Origin: Zygaena filipendulae
Lineage: Eukaryota > Arthropoda > Insecta > Lepidoptera > Zygaenidae
DNA length: 64,000 bases
NCBI GenBank assembly: GCA_907165275.2
Contig: OU015655.1
Location: 7,204,501 to 7,268,500, forward strand
Direction: 5' to 3'
Shown: positions 10,701 to 21,018 of the stretch, in pieces
Position numbering within the stretch: the first letter of the stretch is position 1
How the letters are laid out: every line of letters starts with the position of its first letter
Position numbers and translations under genes: made by a program
Notes under the pieces: model-generated
What the model saw: only the letters and a program-made list of their open reading frames with translations
What the model was told of the DNA's origin: nothing
The model's database searches: none

Positions 10701-11529
10701 AATATAGGTATTACATATGAGTACATACATACGTAGGTATGATACATACAGGCTCGTGCTCGTCTCCCAGAAGGGTAGTCACACAACTCCGTTTTGTTAT
10801 ATACAACCCTTAGATATGCTGGAGGATTCCTATCGCTCTTAATATTTACCATATTGATGGATATCAATGTCTTTTTTGTTACAGTTAATTTTTTATCAGA
10901 TAAAAAATAAAAGTTCAATATTATGTAGATACACCTTTGTATAAAAATTAAAATGTATTTAAGCTGGAAAAATACCGGCTGGTGATATCAACAAAGCACA
11001 ATATGTAGTGTACGTCCTACAGCACTGAAAAATAGATAATGAAATACTAGGTAGGTACTTACTAAATTATGAACTGCTGTTCTCCGTGCGTTGTTATACT
11101 TGGATTTCATCCTTTTCATCTTAGGGGTTGAGTTGACAAAAGCCTCTGAAATGTGTATTTCTTTTATAACAAGATTAATTTCCATACAATTTTCCTCCTT
11201 GCCTTCATTAAAAAAGAAAGACTTATACCAGAGAGAAGGTAATCACTATTGTTGTTTGTACTGGCTATTTATTATAATTTGTTTTTTTTGGAATTTTTGG
11301 TGCGATGAGAGTGCTAAGACCTCCTTTGAGGGTAACGTTTTACTTTTAAACGAAAGGTTTCTGACGCTAAACAATTTCACTTCTGTCACGTCACACGTGT
11401 ACTAAGTTGCAATTTTTCGTTTGTTAACAGACTGGCGACATGGAAGTGAAAAATCCTTTGTTCTCCGATGAACCGACACCAGCTACGCCTGGAAAATGTG
11501 AAGTGGTGAAGCCTCAACCAAAAGATTAA
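1355..11529 (+). CDS. NPDC1: NPDC1 / CAB-1 family single-pass membrane protein, 5'-partial, six exons
   Basis: Joined exons 1355-1715, 1839-1992, 8856-9011, 9290-9445, 10567-10669 and 11431-11529 give 342 residues in one frame; every junction has GT/AG and matching phase. A hydrophobic span at residues about 200-223 (YGIALIAAVGTALTIAIFGF..) is followed by a basic LSKKAK stop-transfer. The cytoplasmic tail carries the family block MYHYQHQKQQ (261-270), an acidic stretch, then DYTVYECPG and TGDMEVKNPLF. These tail motifs are characteristic of vertebrate NPDC1 and nematode CAB-1, neural proteins linked to vesicles and differentiation; that role is family knowledge, not visible here. The extracellular part (residues 1-199) is charged and not recognisable by itself. 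The first exon opens in frame at an acceptor, before the Met at 1376, so an upstream exon, probably with the signal peptide, is expected outside the window. Identification of the tail is strong; exons 1 and 2 rest on frame and splice sites. Confidence 0.88.
1839..1992 (+). CDS. NPDC1: NPDC1-like gene, second exon in window
   Basis: The acceptor is TATGGTAG and the donor CT|GTAAGT. The exon is 154 nt, entered in phase 1 and left in phase 2. It encodes a basic juxtamembrane segment (KKQKGKNIEVIRETVLEPPR and onward). The intron before it is only 123 nt; the one after it is 6.9 kb. Confidence 0.75.
3602..3820 (+). repeat. Lepidopteran interspersed repeat (ACTAGCTG..TATAATATTAGT family)
   Basis: It opens ACTAGCTGTTCCCCGCGGTT, has the conserved TTCCCGCGGGAATTCCGGGA core and ends TATAATATTAGT. 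Dozens of copies occur in the window in both orientations. The fixed 5' end and the short A/T-rich 3' end suggest a SINE or LINE-tail-like family; the exact family was not assigned. Confidence 0.75.
4369..4644 (+). repeat. Interspersed repeat, long variant
   Basis: It starts ACTAGCAGTGCCCCGCTGTT and ends ATTATAGTATAGAT. The interior differs from the 3602 copy (ACATTCGATTTAAATAAAAA, GAATCGCGGATT) and is shared with copies at 4811, 16150 and 36355. Confidence 0.7.
4811..5124 (-). repeat. Interspersed repeat, long variant, inverted
   Basis: It ends GAAACCGCGGGGCACAGCTA on the + strand and is the same subfamily as 4369-4644 in opposite orientation. The pair could fold into a long imperfect hairpin in the intron transcript. 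Confidence 0.7.
5676..6917. mobile_element. Pogo/Tigger-like DNA transposon, deletion derivative with PHD remnant
   Basis: Terminal inverted repeats GGGTAGACCGGGGGCAATAG.. and their exact complement (at least 24 bp) are bounded by TA dinucleotides at 5674-5675 and 6918-6919, the Tc1/mariner/pogo signature. The 1,242-bp interior has no transposase. It does have a - strand fragment (6281-6465) with CLVCMEAY..SWVQCTSCL and HEECT..FYICQNCES, the C-terminal PHD-type finger seen in some pogo/Tigger transposases. About nine copies of GGTACAATTGACCCC in both orientations cluster at 5864-5899, 6206-6252 and 6482-6553. Confidence 0.78.
6281..6465 (-). pseudogene. Transposase C-terminal PHD-finger fragment
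   Basis: About 60 residues are open to a TGA at 6283-6281. Cys pairs in CLVC, CTSC and CQNC and the WAHEEC spacing give a Zn-binding C4HC3-like pattern. Everything upstream, including any DDE domain, is deleted. Confidence 0.6.
7345..7403. repeat. Cluster of three adjoining palindromes
   Basis: GCCTTGTTTAATTAAACAAG-GC (22 bp, perfect, 7345-7366), CAGCCAGCTGGCTG (14 bp, perfect, 7366-7379) and GGCTGATAGGTAT-gat-ATACCTATCAGCC (7375-7403) abut or overlap. See findings. Confidence 0.8.
7849..8223. mobile_element. hAT-like MITE
   Basis: The terminal repeats TAGGGTTGTGC and GCACATCACTA are inverted with two mismatches. The flanks GTTTTAAC (7841-7848) and GTTATAAC (8224-8231) form an 8-bp target duplication with one mismatch, as in hAT elements. 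The interior holds repeated GGATACGGATC-type units and no ORF. Confidence 0.65.
8460..8717 (-). CDS. Small antisense ORF with signal-peptide-like start, unrecognised
   Basis: The 85-codon ORF lies antisense in the 6.9-kb NPDC1 intron, its ATG 139 nt from exon 8856. It starts MSHRSLFIAVQIILSTTLAL, a typical n-region plus hydrophobic core, then a charged stretch (RDLEGAERLIELRNS) before turning AT-driven (Tyr, Ile, Lys) after about residue 52. It could be the first exon of a small secreted peptide, or chance. No function is proposed. Confidence 0.2.
   Translation of the reverse strand: MSHRSLFIAVQIILSTTLALPRDLEGAERLIELRNSMTGSDYRLEHFIYSTNYKVYVYVNIKQYSEILYYQYLKIIKMRCMILSF
8856..9011 (+). CDS. 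NPDC1: NPDC1-like gene, transmembrane exon
   Basis: Using the acceptor TGTGCAG at 8849-8855 keeps the frame (LVQDLGDSGTETPRTIHMLE); the nearer AG at 8868-8869 would break it. The exon is 156 nt, phase 2 on both sides, and carries the whole transmembrane helix. The donor is AC|GTAAGT. Confidence 0.88.
9290..9445 (+). CDS. NPDC1: NPDC1-like gene, exon with MYHYQHQKQQ block
   Basis: The acceptor is TTTTTAACAG and the donor AG|GTAAAA. The exon is 156 nt, phase 2 on both sides. It encodes the stop-transfer basic residues and the conserved cytoplasmic block ending IIAMER. Together with the next exon this is the best evidence for the family. Confidence 0.92.
9803..10244 (+). mobile_element. DNA element with ACAACGTGTTAA ends, copy A, interrupted
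   Basis: It begins ATACAACGTGTTAAAGAATT. The body (ACCTGATACAC.., ATGTCGAAAAAATT.., CAAGCGCTACGC..) is shared with copies at 17851-19365 and 60585-60920. The right end is degraded after TTTCTAG. A foldback is inserted at 10080-10215 where the other copies are continuous. Confidence 0.65.
10080..10215. repeat. 62-bp near-perfect hairpin insertion
   Basis: Arms 10080-10141 and 10154-10215 match at 60 of 62 positions around a 12-nt loop. The arms include GATAAAATTTTATC-type sequence and GTCGACGAGAATCG. The hairpin is absent from the two sister copies of the host element. Confidence 0.9.
10567..10669 (+). CDS. NPDC1: NPDC1-like gene, acidic cytoplasmic exon
   Basis: The acceptor is TTTATAG and the donor ACG|GTACGG. 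The 103-nt exon runs from phase 2 to phase 0. It encodes SDPESEEENEEGDYTVYECP, an acidic stretch followed by the family's tyrosine motif. Confidence 0.92.
11431..11529 (+). CDS. NPDC1: NPDC1-like gene, last coding exon
   Basis: The acceptor is TTGTTAACAG. The exon encodes TGDMEVKNPLF followed by a Pro/Thr-rich tail and stops at TAA 11527-11529. The MEVKNPLF block matches the C-terminal consensus of NPDC1 proteins. The 3' UTR follows; no polyadenylation signal could be fixed with confidence. Confidence 0.9.
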   Translation, partial: TGDMEVKNPLFSDEPTPATPGKCEVVKPQPKD

Positions 11530-11839
11530 TCACTAAACAATTTTTTTCCTGCTGCGTATACTCGTCTCTACTTACCTTAATTATTTAAAATGCGCAAACT
11601 TATTTGTTTGTAATTTTACCACACTTAACTATATCTATAACTCCACAACATACACCACTCTTGTATAGTCCTGACCAGGAAAATCGTGGCCGTTACGAGC
11701 CACGAGGACCAATACAAACAAGTTAACACCCGTATTTTGATAAACGAAAATTATCGTCGCAAATTTATCTGCAAAGGACACAAACAACATCCGATAAATT
11801 AGCCAGATGTTGGAGTTGCCGCTCGGCTAGGTAGGCATA

Positions 11840-12166
11840 ATAGCCATGATGACAAGGTATAAAAATCAAAATTCTATTTAGTCCGTCAGTTAGGTAGTAA
11901 AAAAAAAAAATAGACATGTATTTTTTTTGCTTTTTCGACTAATTGAAAAACTACTGAGATAAAACCAATGATAAAACGCATTAAAGTTAAAGTGGGAGGT
12001 CGCGACGTCATAATCTAAGTATAAAGTGTACCTAGGTGTGACTTCACACGGAATTTCAACTCAATGTATTTTTTTATTACGTAAGAAAAGGAAAAACACG
12101 TGTCCAATATTTTTTATTAGTGTAAAAGACGGACTAAAAATTAAAATTTAGTCATTATGCCCATTA
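11840..12166 (+). mobile_element. CRE-bearing MITE, diverged copy
   Basis: Shared landmarks are AGTCCGTCAGTTAG near the left end and AAAAGACGGACTAAA..ATGCCCAT at the right. Its internal TGACGTCA sites have decayed to CGACGTCA and TGACTTCA. Confidence 0.65.
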
Positions 12167-12847
12167 TCTACTCAAAACAAATGATGATTATGGGATTCCA
12201 CCTCGATTTCTATAAACTATAAATTTATATCCAGTGAGATAGTAGGTAATTAAGCTAAAAAAGAAAATAGTTATATTCTTTTTATATTAATATATTGTAT
12301 TATTATGAATATTATACCTACTTACGCATAATTCGTAGTACTTTTTTGAGTTTATGTAATTTATTAAATATAAATAATATATCTTCTACAATATTAAGAA
12401 AATATTTAAGAAATTATATTATAACAAAGCTTACATTATATTTATATAAAATACTATAGCTAAAATATATCGTACCTTATATTGGTACCTACTGGGCTTT
12501 TAATTCAAAAAAGCAGGTTTATAATTTAAAAAATCAAAAACAGCAAATTTTTGTTTTTCAAATGTAAGTAGGTAAATTGATATGATTTAACGGTTTGAGG
12601 AAAATTAAAGTCGATGGCGAATACCACTAAATTTATTTTTGAAAAAATTAAACATTTTAATTACCTTTCTTCGTATTAATTTAAAAAATTACTAAACATT
12701 CTCTACTTCTGAACTTTAATCAATTCAACCAATCAATGCATTTCCTTAACATACTCCCACATACATGGAGCAATTAAATTAAAAATCATTTTTTCTGAAC
12801 GTCGGAACTATTAAATGCGCAGATGACGTGAGCCTGACTATATTTAA

Positions 12848-13054
12848 ACTAGCTGTTCCCCGCGGTTTCAGCCGTATTAATTTCTGAGATCTCACGGGAA
12901 TTCCGGAATAAAGAGTACCCATTATGTTATTCTGATGTATAAGCTATATTTTTGTAAAGTTTCATTAAAATCCATTAATTAATTTTTGCGTGAAAGAATA
13001 ACAAACATCCATACATCCCTACAAACTTTCCCGTTCATAATAATAGTAAGGATT
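12848..13054 (+). repeat. Interspersed repeat copy
   Basis: It starts ACTAGCTGTTCCCCGCGG and ends TTCATAATAATAGTAAG, and contains the CCATTAATTAATTTTTGCGTG variant of the primer-like 3' half. Confidence 0.7.
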
Positions 13055-14099
13055 AAAGTTATTAATAACTATTTAAATTGAATACTTTATATAAACTTAC
13101 CAGAATTAAACGCCATAGCTCTTACTACATTATTATCCTCATGCAGTGATTAAATTCTCTTGGGTTATCCTTTTGAATTCGGGTGTCGTGTCGATGCGTA
13201 CTGTCGTGTCGATACTGTGTCCGATTAACTATAATTGTTGTATCGCGCATCAAACGATAAATCGGAATTGAAATTCAATCTGAACTGCAATCCTAAAACT
13301 AAGAGTGAGACCGTGGATGTTGTCAGGTATTACAAAAACAATTATTTTATTACTGTACGGTGGTTAGATCTGCTTTTTGTGTCAAGTGACCCGTTTCGAA
13401 ATATTAATACTTAATATTATTATGGAATTGGCTATCAAAAAGACGCCTTAACACGCGGTTTTGCGTATCAAATAAAAGCTTTAATAATGTAACGAACTGA
13501 AATTTAAAAGGTTTAAAGTACGGATACATCATAAATGAAATCATTAAACAGTTGAGCTAAGCTTTTTCGAAATATGCGGCTATGGGGTGCATGTACCTAC
13601 TGCATGCATCTATAACGATAATGCATGAGGGCCATCTTACCAACAATCAAGATGAAGTCATGCCAGTTTTTACTCAAAAGTCAATATCTACGGAGAATCA
13701 GGGAAAACTAAGGATCAATTTCTTAGATATCTATCTAATTATATTTTTTTTTTTCATCCGTCCTCCATTATTTAACTAGGTATACCTATAGAGATAAACA
13801 AACGGCATATAAAGCAGTTTAGCGACCGCTGAAGTGTGTGTCGTTTTTTTACTTAATCCACTATTTTAGGTCATGCAGTAGCCTTTCATTGCAAAAACGT
13901 AAAATGCCACACTCATTAACTTTACTGTAGAGCTGTGTAGCTGTGTAGAGCCGCCGGGATATTGAAGAGCACTCGGAAAAGCAACGCTTGCATTTTGCCG
14001 TTTTTGTCTGGTGGGAAAACGCCCTAAACAATCATGCTCCCGCGCCGATACGAACGTCGCCATCACCCTCACCGTCATAGCTAGAGGTAATAACATAAC

Positions 14100-14434
14100 A
14101 ATGGGGATGTTGACTACTTTTGAAAATCAAAATTCTAATTAGTCCGTCAGTTAGAAAATAAAAAAACAATAGACACGTATTTTTTCTTTTTTCAAATAAA
14201 TTAAAATATACAGAGATAAAGCGCATTAAAGTTTAGGGTGAAGGGGTCGTGACGTCACTAACCGCTAAAACCGTCATACAAACTGTCAGAATAGTGACGT
14301 CACGTGAAATTTCAACTCAATATATCGCCGTTAGTTTTTGATTACCTACGTAAAAAAGAAAAAATACGTGTCCAATATTTTTTTAATAATCTACAAGACG
14401 GACTAAAAAAAAAGAATTTGTCAATATGCCCATT
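14100..14434 (+). mobile_element. CRE-bearing MITE, full-length copy
   Basis: The ends AATGGGGATGTTGAC and (complement of) GTCAATATGCCCATT form inverted repeats that continue into AATTCTAATTAGTCCGTC. Two perfect TGACGTCA octamers lie at 14250-14257 and 14295-14302. There is no ORF of its own; the short reading frame entering its right end is incidental. Confidence 0.75.
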
Positions 14435-14708
14435 CCGTGGTCACTGGTGCTATCCAGTATAAAACGCTCGGTGTTTAATATTATTAGTCGTCAATCGTCA
14501 TCTTTTGGTTTAGAAAAAGTGCGGTTTGCGCAGCCTAAGTCGATTAAGTTTTTTATAACTTACACAACACTACTAATTTTATATGTTACTACTTACGACA
14601 CTATGGGAAAGTTATCTTAAGCGCGGATAAAAATTCGTTTTAAAATAAAATTTGGATTGTAAAGTATAGGTATATTAGGTAGGTAAGTAGGTATACTTTT
14701 ATTTCACG

Positions 14709-14900
14709 ACTAGCTGTTCCCCGCGGTTCACCCCCGATAATTTCGGAGTTAGTTACAGTTTTACAATTTTCGAAGGTGTTACTCCCCTAGGGATATGGAA
14801 GCATTCTAGTGAAAGAATTTTTGAAATCGGTCCAGTAGTTTTTGAGTTAAATCGTAACAAACAACAAAAGAATCAAATCTTCCCCCTTTATAATATTAGT
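14709..14900 (+). repeat. Interspersed repeat copy
   Basis: It starts ACTAGCTGTTCCCCGCGG and ends TATAATATTAGT, with the GTTTTTGAGTTAAATCGTAA 3' half. Confidence 0.72.
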
Positions 14901-16149
14901 ACCTATAGATATCCGATATTAATAATGCGATTCTCAGTCCTAAAATAATTCTACTCTGCTTATTCTCATAATACGGGTGTATAGGTAGGTACCTACTTAC
15001 GTATACGTACACATTCATTTACTCAGCCACAGATAATATATATAATACTATGCGTCTTACGAGTAGTAACTCAGCCTTTTTTATATGCAACGATAGCTGC
15101 TGTCAATCCATTTTCCGAATTTCTTTCTTTTTTATATTTTTTGGTGCTAGGTACCTACTACCTAGGTAGATACTTGTTTTTCAATACATAAACAATATTT
15201 GTCAGGTAACTTATTATGTTCAATTTTTTCTTAAAAAGTTGATCTAAGGTTTTATAGAGAAATAACCGTGTATAAGTTCCTACTAATCTTCTAAATATAT
15301 TAAATATTCCACATTCGAGAATGTGTGTCGATAGTTCGATAATTAGTTCCAAGAACATAATGTCTGGACCAAAAGCAATAAATGACGGATAATTGAGTTA
15401 GGGCATCATTTAAACAGACCGTCGGACCATCCATCTGTGTTTTTGGTCAAGTATAGGTAAGCCGTATAAATTGCTAGAGCCCGCGCACGAAATCCGTGCA
15501 GTACCTATAGGTACCTACGTACGTTTTACATGCATTTTATACGGGAGGTGCGTATGAACCCATATATAAAACCCAGATAGGTAGACAGAGAGAAAGAAAT
15601 GCAATTTATTTGTAATTTTTTACCTACTTATACAATTTATATTAAGATTATTAAGACCAATTTGAGCCCCGTATAATTTTCTTTTAAATCTGCTGACTCG
15701 CATTTAAGTAGGGATGTACTTACAGTTTTATTATTAGGTTAATGTGTAAAATATTAAATTAGATTTTTTCAAAATAATATTTCGTCCTCCATGACCTAAG
15801 TAGACAGTCAAATAAGCAGGTATGCACTGTTTAACATTATTCTTAGGTTATTTTTATTTATATTTTTTTTTTAAATCACCGGTGAAAACATTATTATGCC
15901 TGCAAATATAATAATACCTAACACGCTGCCTAATCTTTCATACCGCTTCTAGACTATCAGCCACACTATTAACATACCAAAGAGCAGCTCTTACGATCGC
16001 TTTCGAACTTATTGTAGATACAAATACCTTATACCTTTGCTTTATAATTATACTTATGCACAGAGAGAAGGTAATCGCTACGTGCGTATGCAGTTATTAA
16101 ATCACCTAACAACAGGGTATATAGATAAATGCCCACCAAAATATTATAT

Positions 16150-16480
16150 ACTGGCTGTGCCCCGCGGTTTCACCCACGTGAAACGTTTTTATATGCCTAC
16201 CTAACATTTTTTTCCTGACATCCGATTTATAAGAAACAAAGCCTATTTACATTCCTATGTTGCTCCAGGCTGAGCTTATGTACCTGTGAAAACCATGGCA
16301 CATGACTATCTGTTCTGTGGATTCGGAAATTATCGCAAACAGACAACAAATAATTCTGAAAATTATTTTTGTGTTCAATCACCTACTCTTCTGTGACTGT
16401 ATCACCTCCGCTCAATTTTTGTTAAAAATATTCAATGTAGGTACAGACACGCCGATTTTACTCTTTTATCATAGTATAGA
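16150..16480 (+). repeat. Interspersed repeat, long variant
   Basis: It starts ACTGGCTGTGCCCCGCGG and ends ATCATAGTATAGAT; same subfamily as 4369-4644. Confidence 0.7.
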
Positions 16481-17073
16481 TATTCATACCAATAAAAATA
16501 TTATAAGTATATTTTTTTTATTCACGTAAACAGTAACAAATTGAATATTTACATGAAAGTATATTATGTATAATACCTAGGTAGATAATTAATATAAAAT
16601 TGACTGTATATGAATGTTGAAATTTTAATATTTATATTTATCAATAAATAAAATATAAATTTATGTTACGAACTTTATAATAGGTAAGTCCTTTCATTGT
16701 ACTGGCGATTTATAGACTTTATTTTTAGAATTACTTATAATTTGTATAACAAAAAAACGTTAAGGCACATCCACCACCCGTGATTTTACTTTGTGGTGCT
16801 ATCAATTTTTCAATAGGCACCGGAAATACCGTTTGTTTTAATTCTACTCTATTGGTGGTAGAGCTGACTTAGGTACTAATATAATTTAATATCTTTCTGT
16901 CAATTTATATTGTCTGCATTGGCGTAGCAGAAGCGTGACTGACGCCGTCAGCGCCTGGCGCTTCTTTGTTATCCGTAGGATATAATAATTCAATATAATA
17001 ATAAAATTATGTACGCTAGAGAAGCAGACAAACTTTAATAAATAGTTATTATACTGAAACTATATTATTTTAA

Positions 17074-17363
17074 CCCTTTCACCGCCATGTTTTGGTAGCC
17101 TTCACTTATCTACAGCGCCACATGTTTAGGCATCATTTCTTCTAGTGTTGGGAATGCTTAAAATCGATCATTAAATCTAATAAAAACCACAAGGACTGTG
17201 TGTGTGTGTGTACCTACCTACTATGAGTAGGTACACGTATTCTGAGTAGTGTAGTATAATAATAAAAAAGTGAGGTAGTTTGTTAGCAACGGAATATTAC
17301 GTGTCTGGCGCCAGGAGCACATCTTTCATAGATCGTGATATTAAGGGGATGGCGGTGAAAGGA
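17074..17363. mobile_element. piggyBac-like MITE
   Basis: The ends CCCTTTCACCGCCAT and (complement of) ATGGCGGTGAAAGG are inverted. TTAA precedes the left end; the right flank is TGAA, a possible decayed TTAA. The interior has a (TG)n run at 17199-17211 and no ORF. Confidence 0.5.
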
Positions 17364-17979
17364 TGAAACTTTGTTCTCAATGAATAAGACAGAAATATTT
17401 CCCCGTTTCATTCCCGTGTCATGACGGTGACTCGCTACGACACTGACCGACTTAACTCTTTTCTGTAGTCTATACTTATAATACATACATATATCTACTA
17501 TTTATAATATACTTTATCCAAACGTTAAAATATTATTACGAGTAAATATATAAAATGGGGGAAATGCTAATATTCAGTAGATAAAAAAAACGAAAATGTT
17601 TCCGTTCTAATAATAGATACCTAATTACCTACTTCTAATGGTACCTACTTATATCATTTTATTATTTTGTAGGCTGAAAGTTTTCTTTGGATACGAGACA
17701 CAAGTACCTACGTTAATTAAAAAACCAGTTGTGTACAAAAGTGTAAAAAACTACTTACTAGGTACATGATTAAATATGTAAACACAAAGCATTTGTTTGC
17801 GTGATACACGACATAAAATTAATATCACGCATCCTTTTGTCCTCGAATATATACAACGTGTTAATGAATTAACCAAAAACCTGATACACACCATTAAAAA
17901 AATTAACAATAATATGACTAAAATATATATTATGTCGAAAAAATTAAGAGTTTAAAAGTTATTCGACATTAGTTTGGAG

Positions 17980-19118
17980 CTCAGATCACAGCAAACAAAG
18001 GAAGATTTGCCACAAGGCGCAAAATTGTATCGGAACCGGGTGTCGCCGCTACTCCCACACCTACAGGCGTAAAACAATGCTACACTGCACACACTCATTT
18101 AACGCAGCCTTGCTATTGACGCGCACACAACAGAACTACGCGTACTTTATTTTTCCTGAAATAGTACACATTGAAACGACATGACTCCACCTCTATTTCA
18201 CGGCAGGCAACAGCGGCCGTACTACACGAACGTCATCGTATTGAGTATCACTAGGGTAAAACCAGGATAGTTGCCCTGGGGGTATAGTTGCCCCGATCGT
18301 AATTACTCTAGTTTCGCAGATGAATCGCGTGCTATTTTATTTATCTATCAAAAGACTTTCCAACTACTATTAAGTGGACCGCGTCTCATGTCTCTGTGCG
18401 ATTGCACGGGAACGCAAGGTGAGATCAACGATTTTTCGGGATAGATGCCTTGTTTCCCGGCGGGTTGTCTATCCTAAATGTAATTTATATGGACTAGGCA
18501 ACTATCCCATATATGGGATAGATGTCACAAAAAGTAGAGGTCCGTAGAAATCGCTAATACTCTGGAAATTTCAAAGATAATGTCTTTTACATTTAATAAA
18601 TTTGTAGATAAAGAACCAAAGTACTTGCCAGTTTAAAAAATAAAATATTTTGATTTATGTACTGGGAGATATAAAATGATTTCGAAAAGTGTGGCAACTA
18701 TCCGGGTTTTACCCTACATTCAAATCCATTGCGCCGATGGACAAAGCACTTCATTTACCAACTTTCACTAAGCACGCAATGAATATCGTTCATCACGTTA
18801 TAATTTACTAGACACCTTATTACGTTTCCACATTAACTAGTTTATATATTTTTTCGGTTTTTAAAGAAGAAAAACAAATTATTGTAATACTTCCACGTGA
18901 AATGAGATGCCATCATTCACGTAGTTCACTTTGCTGCCTGTGTTTTTGCACACAACCACAGAACAACTCGGCATTTTCTCAAAAATCGAGAGATGCGACG
19001 CGGACGTATGACAGCTGCCGACTGACAGCAGTTTTTTACATCAAGCCAAATTTTGGCCAGATGCTTTGCCAGGGGCCGAGTAGTCTTAGCAAATCTCCCT
19101 TGTTTGCTGTGATCTGAG
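17980..19118. mobile_element. Non-autonomous DNA transposon with 8-bp target duplication
   Basis: CTCAGATCACAGCAAACAA.. and its complement at the right end are inverted repeats of about 30 bp. Both sides carry GTTTGGAG (17972-17979 and 19119-19126), a perfect 8-bp duplication of the host element, which points to the hAT or a similar 8-bp-duplicating superfamily. Its 1,139 bp hold no transposase and are themselves split by 18254-18714. Confidence 0.8.
18254..18714. mobile_element. Pogo/Tc1-like MITE nested in the 8-bp-duplication element
   Basis: GGGTAAAACCAGGATAGTTG and the matching inverted right end (one mismatch) are bounded by TA at 18252-18253 and 18715-18716. The 461-bp interior repeats GGATAGTTGCC-type units in both orientations (18267, 18441, about 18500, 18693). 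The plan matches the 5676-6917 element, with different sequence. Confidence 0.78.
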
Positions 19119-19530
19119 GTTTGGAGTCTTTGGAGATGACCTATCTAAGAAATTTCAAGCGCTACGCGCGCACCTACCTGTCAACGACCGATTCGATTTT
19201 TTTGCTACGGGCGGCGTACGTGACAAATACTGTATTATAAATCATTTAGACATGGACTAGTAAAAAAAAATATAACCTAGATATTAAAACATGGTGCGAT
19301 CGATTCGGAAGTCGATTCTGAGCAAACTACTTTCTAGTTCTCGTTCCTTCATTAACACGTTGTATTTATATATACTTATCGTTAAGTAACCAACTCATTC
19401 AAACAAAAAATACATCTTTTACCGGACCCCATGAGTATCACTACATATAAATTCTTAATACGGTATACTATCTACTATTGTTTTAAACAGCGTTAGTTAC
19501 ATAGACATTGGTCCTTATTTGTCTTTTGTC

Positions 19531-19680
19531 TTTATGAATAAAAATGAATGTTTGTATGTCTGTCCTCTATGCGTTTCAAAACCATTAGTCCGATTGTGAT
19601 CAAACTTTGGAGGGTTGTTGTGCCTGCATCCGCAAAGGTTTCCAAAACTCACGCGGGTGAAACTGCGTGGCACAGCTAGA
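19531..19680 (-). repeat. Interspersed repeat copy, inverted
   Basis: On the + strand it ends ACGCGGGTGAAACTGCGTGG CACAGCTAGA. The TGTCCTCTATGCGTTTCAAA half is shared with copies at 25289 and 59338. Confidence 0.7.
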
Positions 19681-20269
19681 ATCTTATAAAATATTTTTGG
19701 GATTAAATTCGTCTCTTGACGTTTGTTCAATATTTTGTAATTGTATATTTAAGAGGGCAAAAATAGAACAGCGCAATTTTTTCATTATGCCTACACGCAG
19801 CAAACAGCTACATACTCTATTTTTTGAAACCACAAACCATGTAGGTACCTAACGGACGAATAGTTTAAGGTCGCGATATCAAGTATTTAAAAATAGGCAC
19901 TTACGTGTATATCTACCCTAAACCTTTCAAATGACTGATCTCAAAGTAATCATGCCGTAACTTCAACAATCCACTTCACTGAATAATAAAAAATATAAAT
20001 ATCAAAAAATATCAATGAATTTAGATCTACTTTCTTTTTATTTAAATCCTAGGTACTTTGATCTACCTCTGTTCACAGTCTATCTGAGTAGATCATGTGT
20101 CCTATTCAATAAATAATAATATAAAATGTACTTAATATATTAATAAAAATATTCAACAGTTAAATGTGTGTTAGTACATAAGCATCTATATGTCTATTTA
20201 TGAAGTATGAAATCTAGTAGATACAAACATATATAAGATGTGGTATATATGTATATATATAATAAATGC

Positions 20270-20303
20270 TTTACAGGGCTGGAAATACTTCCAGCCCTGT
20301 AAA
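20270..20303. repeat. Perfect 15-bp inverted repeat
   Basis: TTTACAGGGCTGGAA and its complement stand around a 4-nt loop. Confidence 0.8.
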
Positions 20304-21018
20304 TGTTTTGCAGCTAATTTATCCAGGTTATAACGAACAGGATTACCGAAAAAATAATATATTTCGGTAGTTTTTCAGAATATGATAAAAATAAATTCAA
20401 AGAAAAACATTACAATTACATTCACAAGGTACACAATAAACTTAGCTCATTAATACGTATACAAGACACGCGCCAGGCACACAGCGAGCAATGCATCAGC
20501 TGGTCAGCTCGATCGAGTTCATTGGCCTTAAGATACCAGCGCGCGGTGATATTGTGTGTGTGTGTAAAGCGATTGAGAGGCGAGAGCCTTGACAGGTTTT
20601 TTTCATTTTGATAGATTTTTTTTTTTTGAAAAAAATATATACTTTTTTACTTTAGGGATATTTTTTTAATTTTATTTTTCTATATAACGGTGTATATTTT
20701 CAACCCTATAAATATTTGCAGATAATTTTACCACATCTTATATAATAATATCATCATCCTTCAATACTGATATCAGAAAAGGGTACCTATAGGTATTCAA
20801 GCTTCAGTTTCCATTGTACTACATAATAAAATTAATTATTATTAATATTATATGTACTTATACAGTATAAAATCAATGCTTTTCATTTTCTACCTTTTAA
20901 AAAGAAAATTTTTTGGGCACGACGGAAATTCTTTTTTATTTCACTCCTGAAATAATCTTTTATAAGTGTTCAAAAGGTAATGTGAAAGCTCTCGTTCAAA
21001 TCTCGCAGTTTCTCTAAG

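Larger units (their letters stand above)
11530..17073 (+). other. 3' flank of NPDC1-like gene and intergenic repeats
   Basis: No exon could be supported. The stretch holds MITE copies at 11840-12166 and 14100-14434 and interspersed repeats at 12848, 14709 and 16150. The rest is AT-rich, with several GGTAGGTACCTAC-type tracts around 14990, 15150 and 15520. Confidence 0.6.
17851..19365 (+). mobile_element. DNA element with ACAACGTGTTAATGAA ends, copy B, split by an insertion
   Basis: The ends ATACAACGTGTTAATGAA and TTCATTAACACGTTGTAT are inverted repeats. The element body lies at 17851-17979 and 19127-19365 and is collinear with copies A and C; the middle is a later insertion (17980-19118). 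Confidence 0.75.

Noticed and set aside
13582..13779. 65-codon ORF with hydrophobic C-terminus
   Set aside because: The hydrophobic end comes from a poly-T tract; no other support.
14426..14620. 64-codon ORF MPIPWSLVLS..
   Set aside because: It starts inside the MITE right end and runs into unrelated flank; similar MITE ends elsewhere do not keep it.
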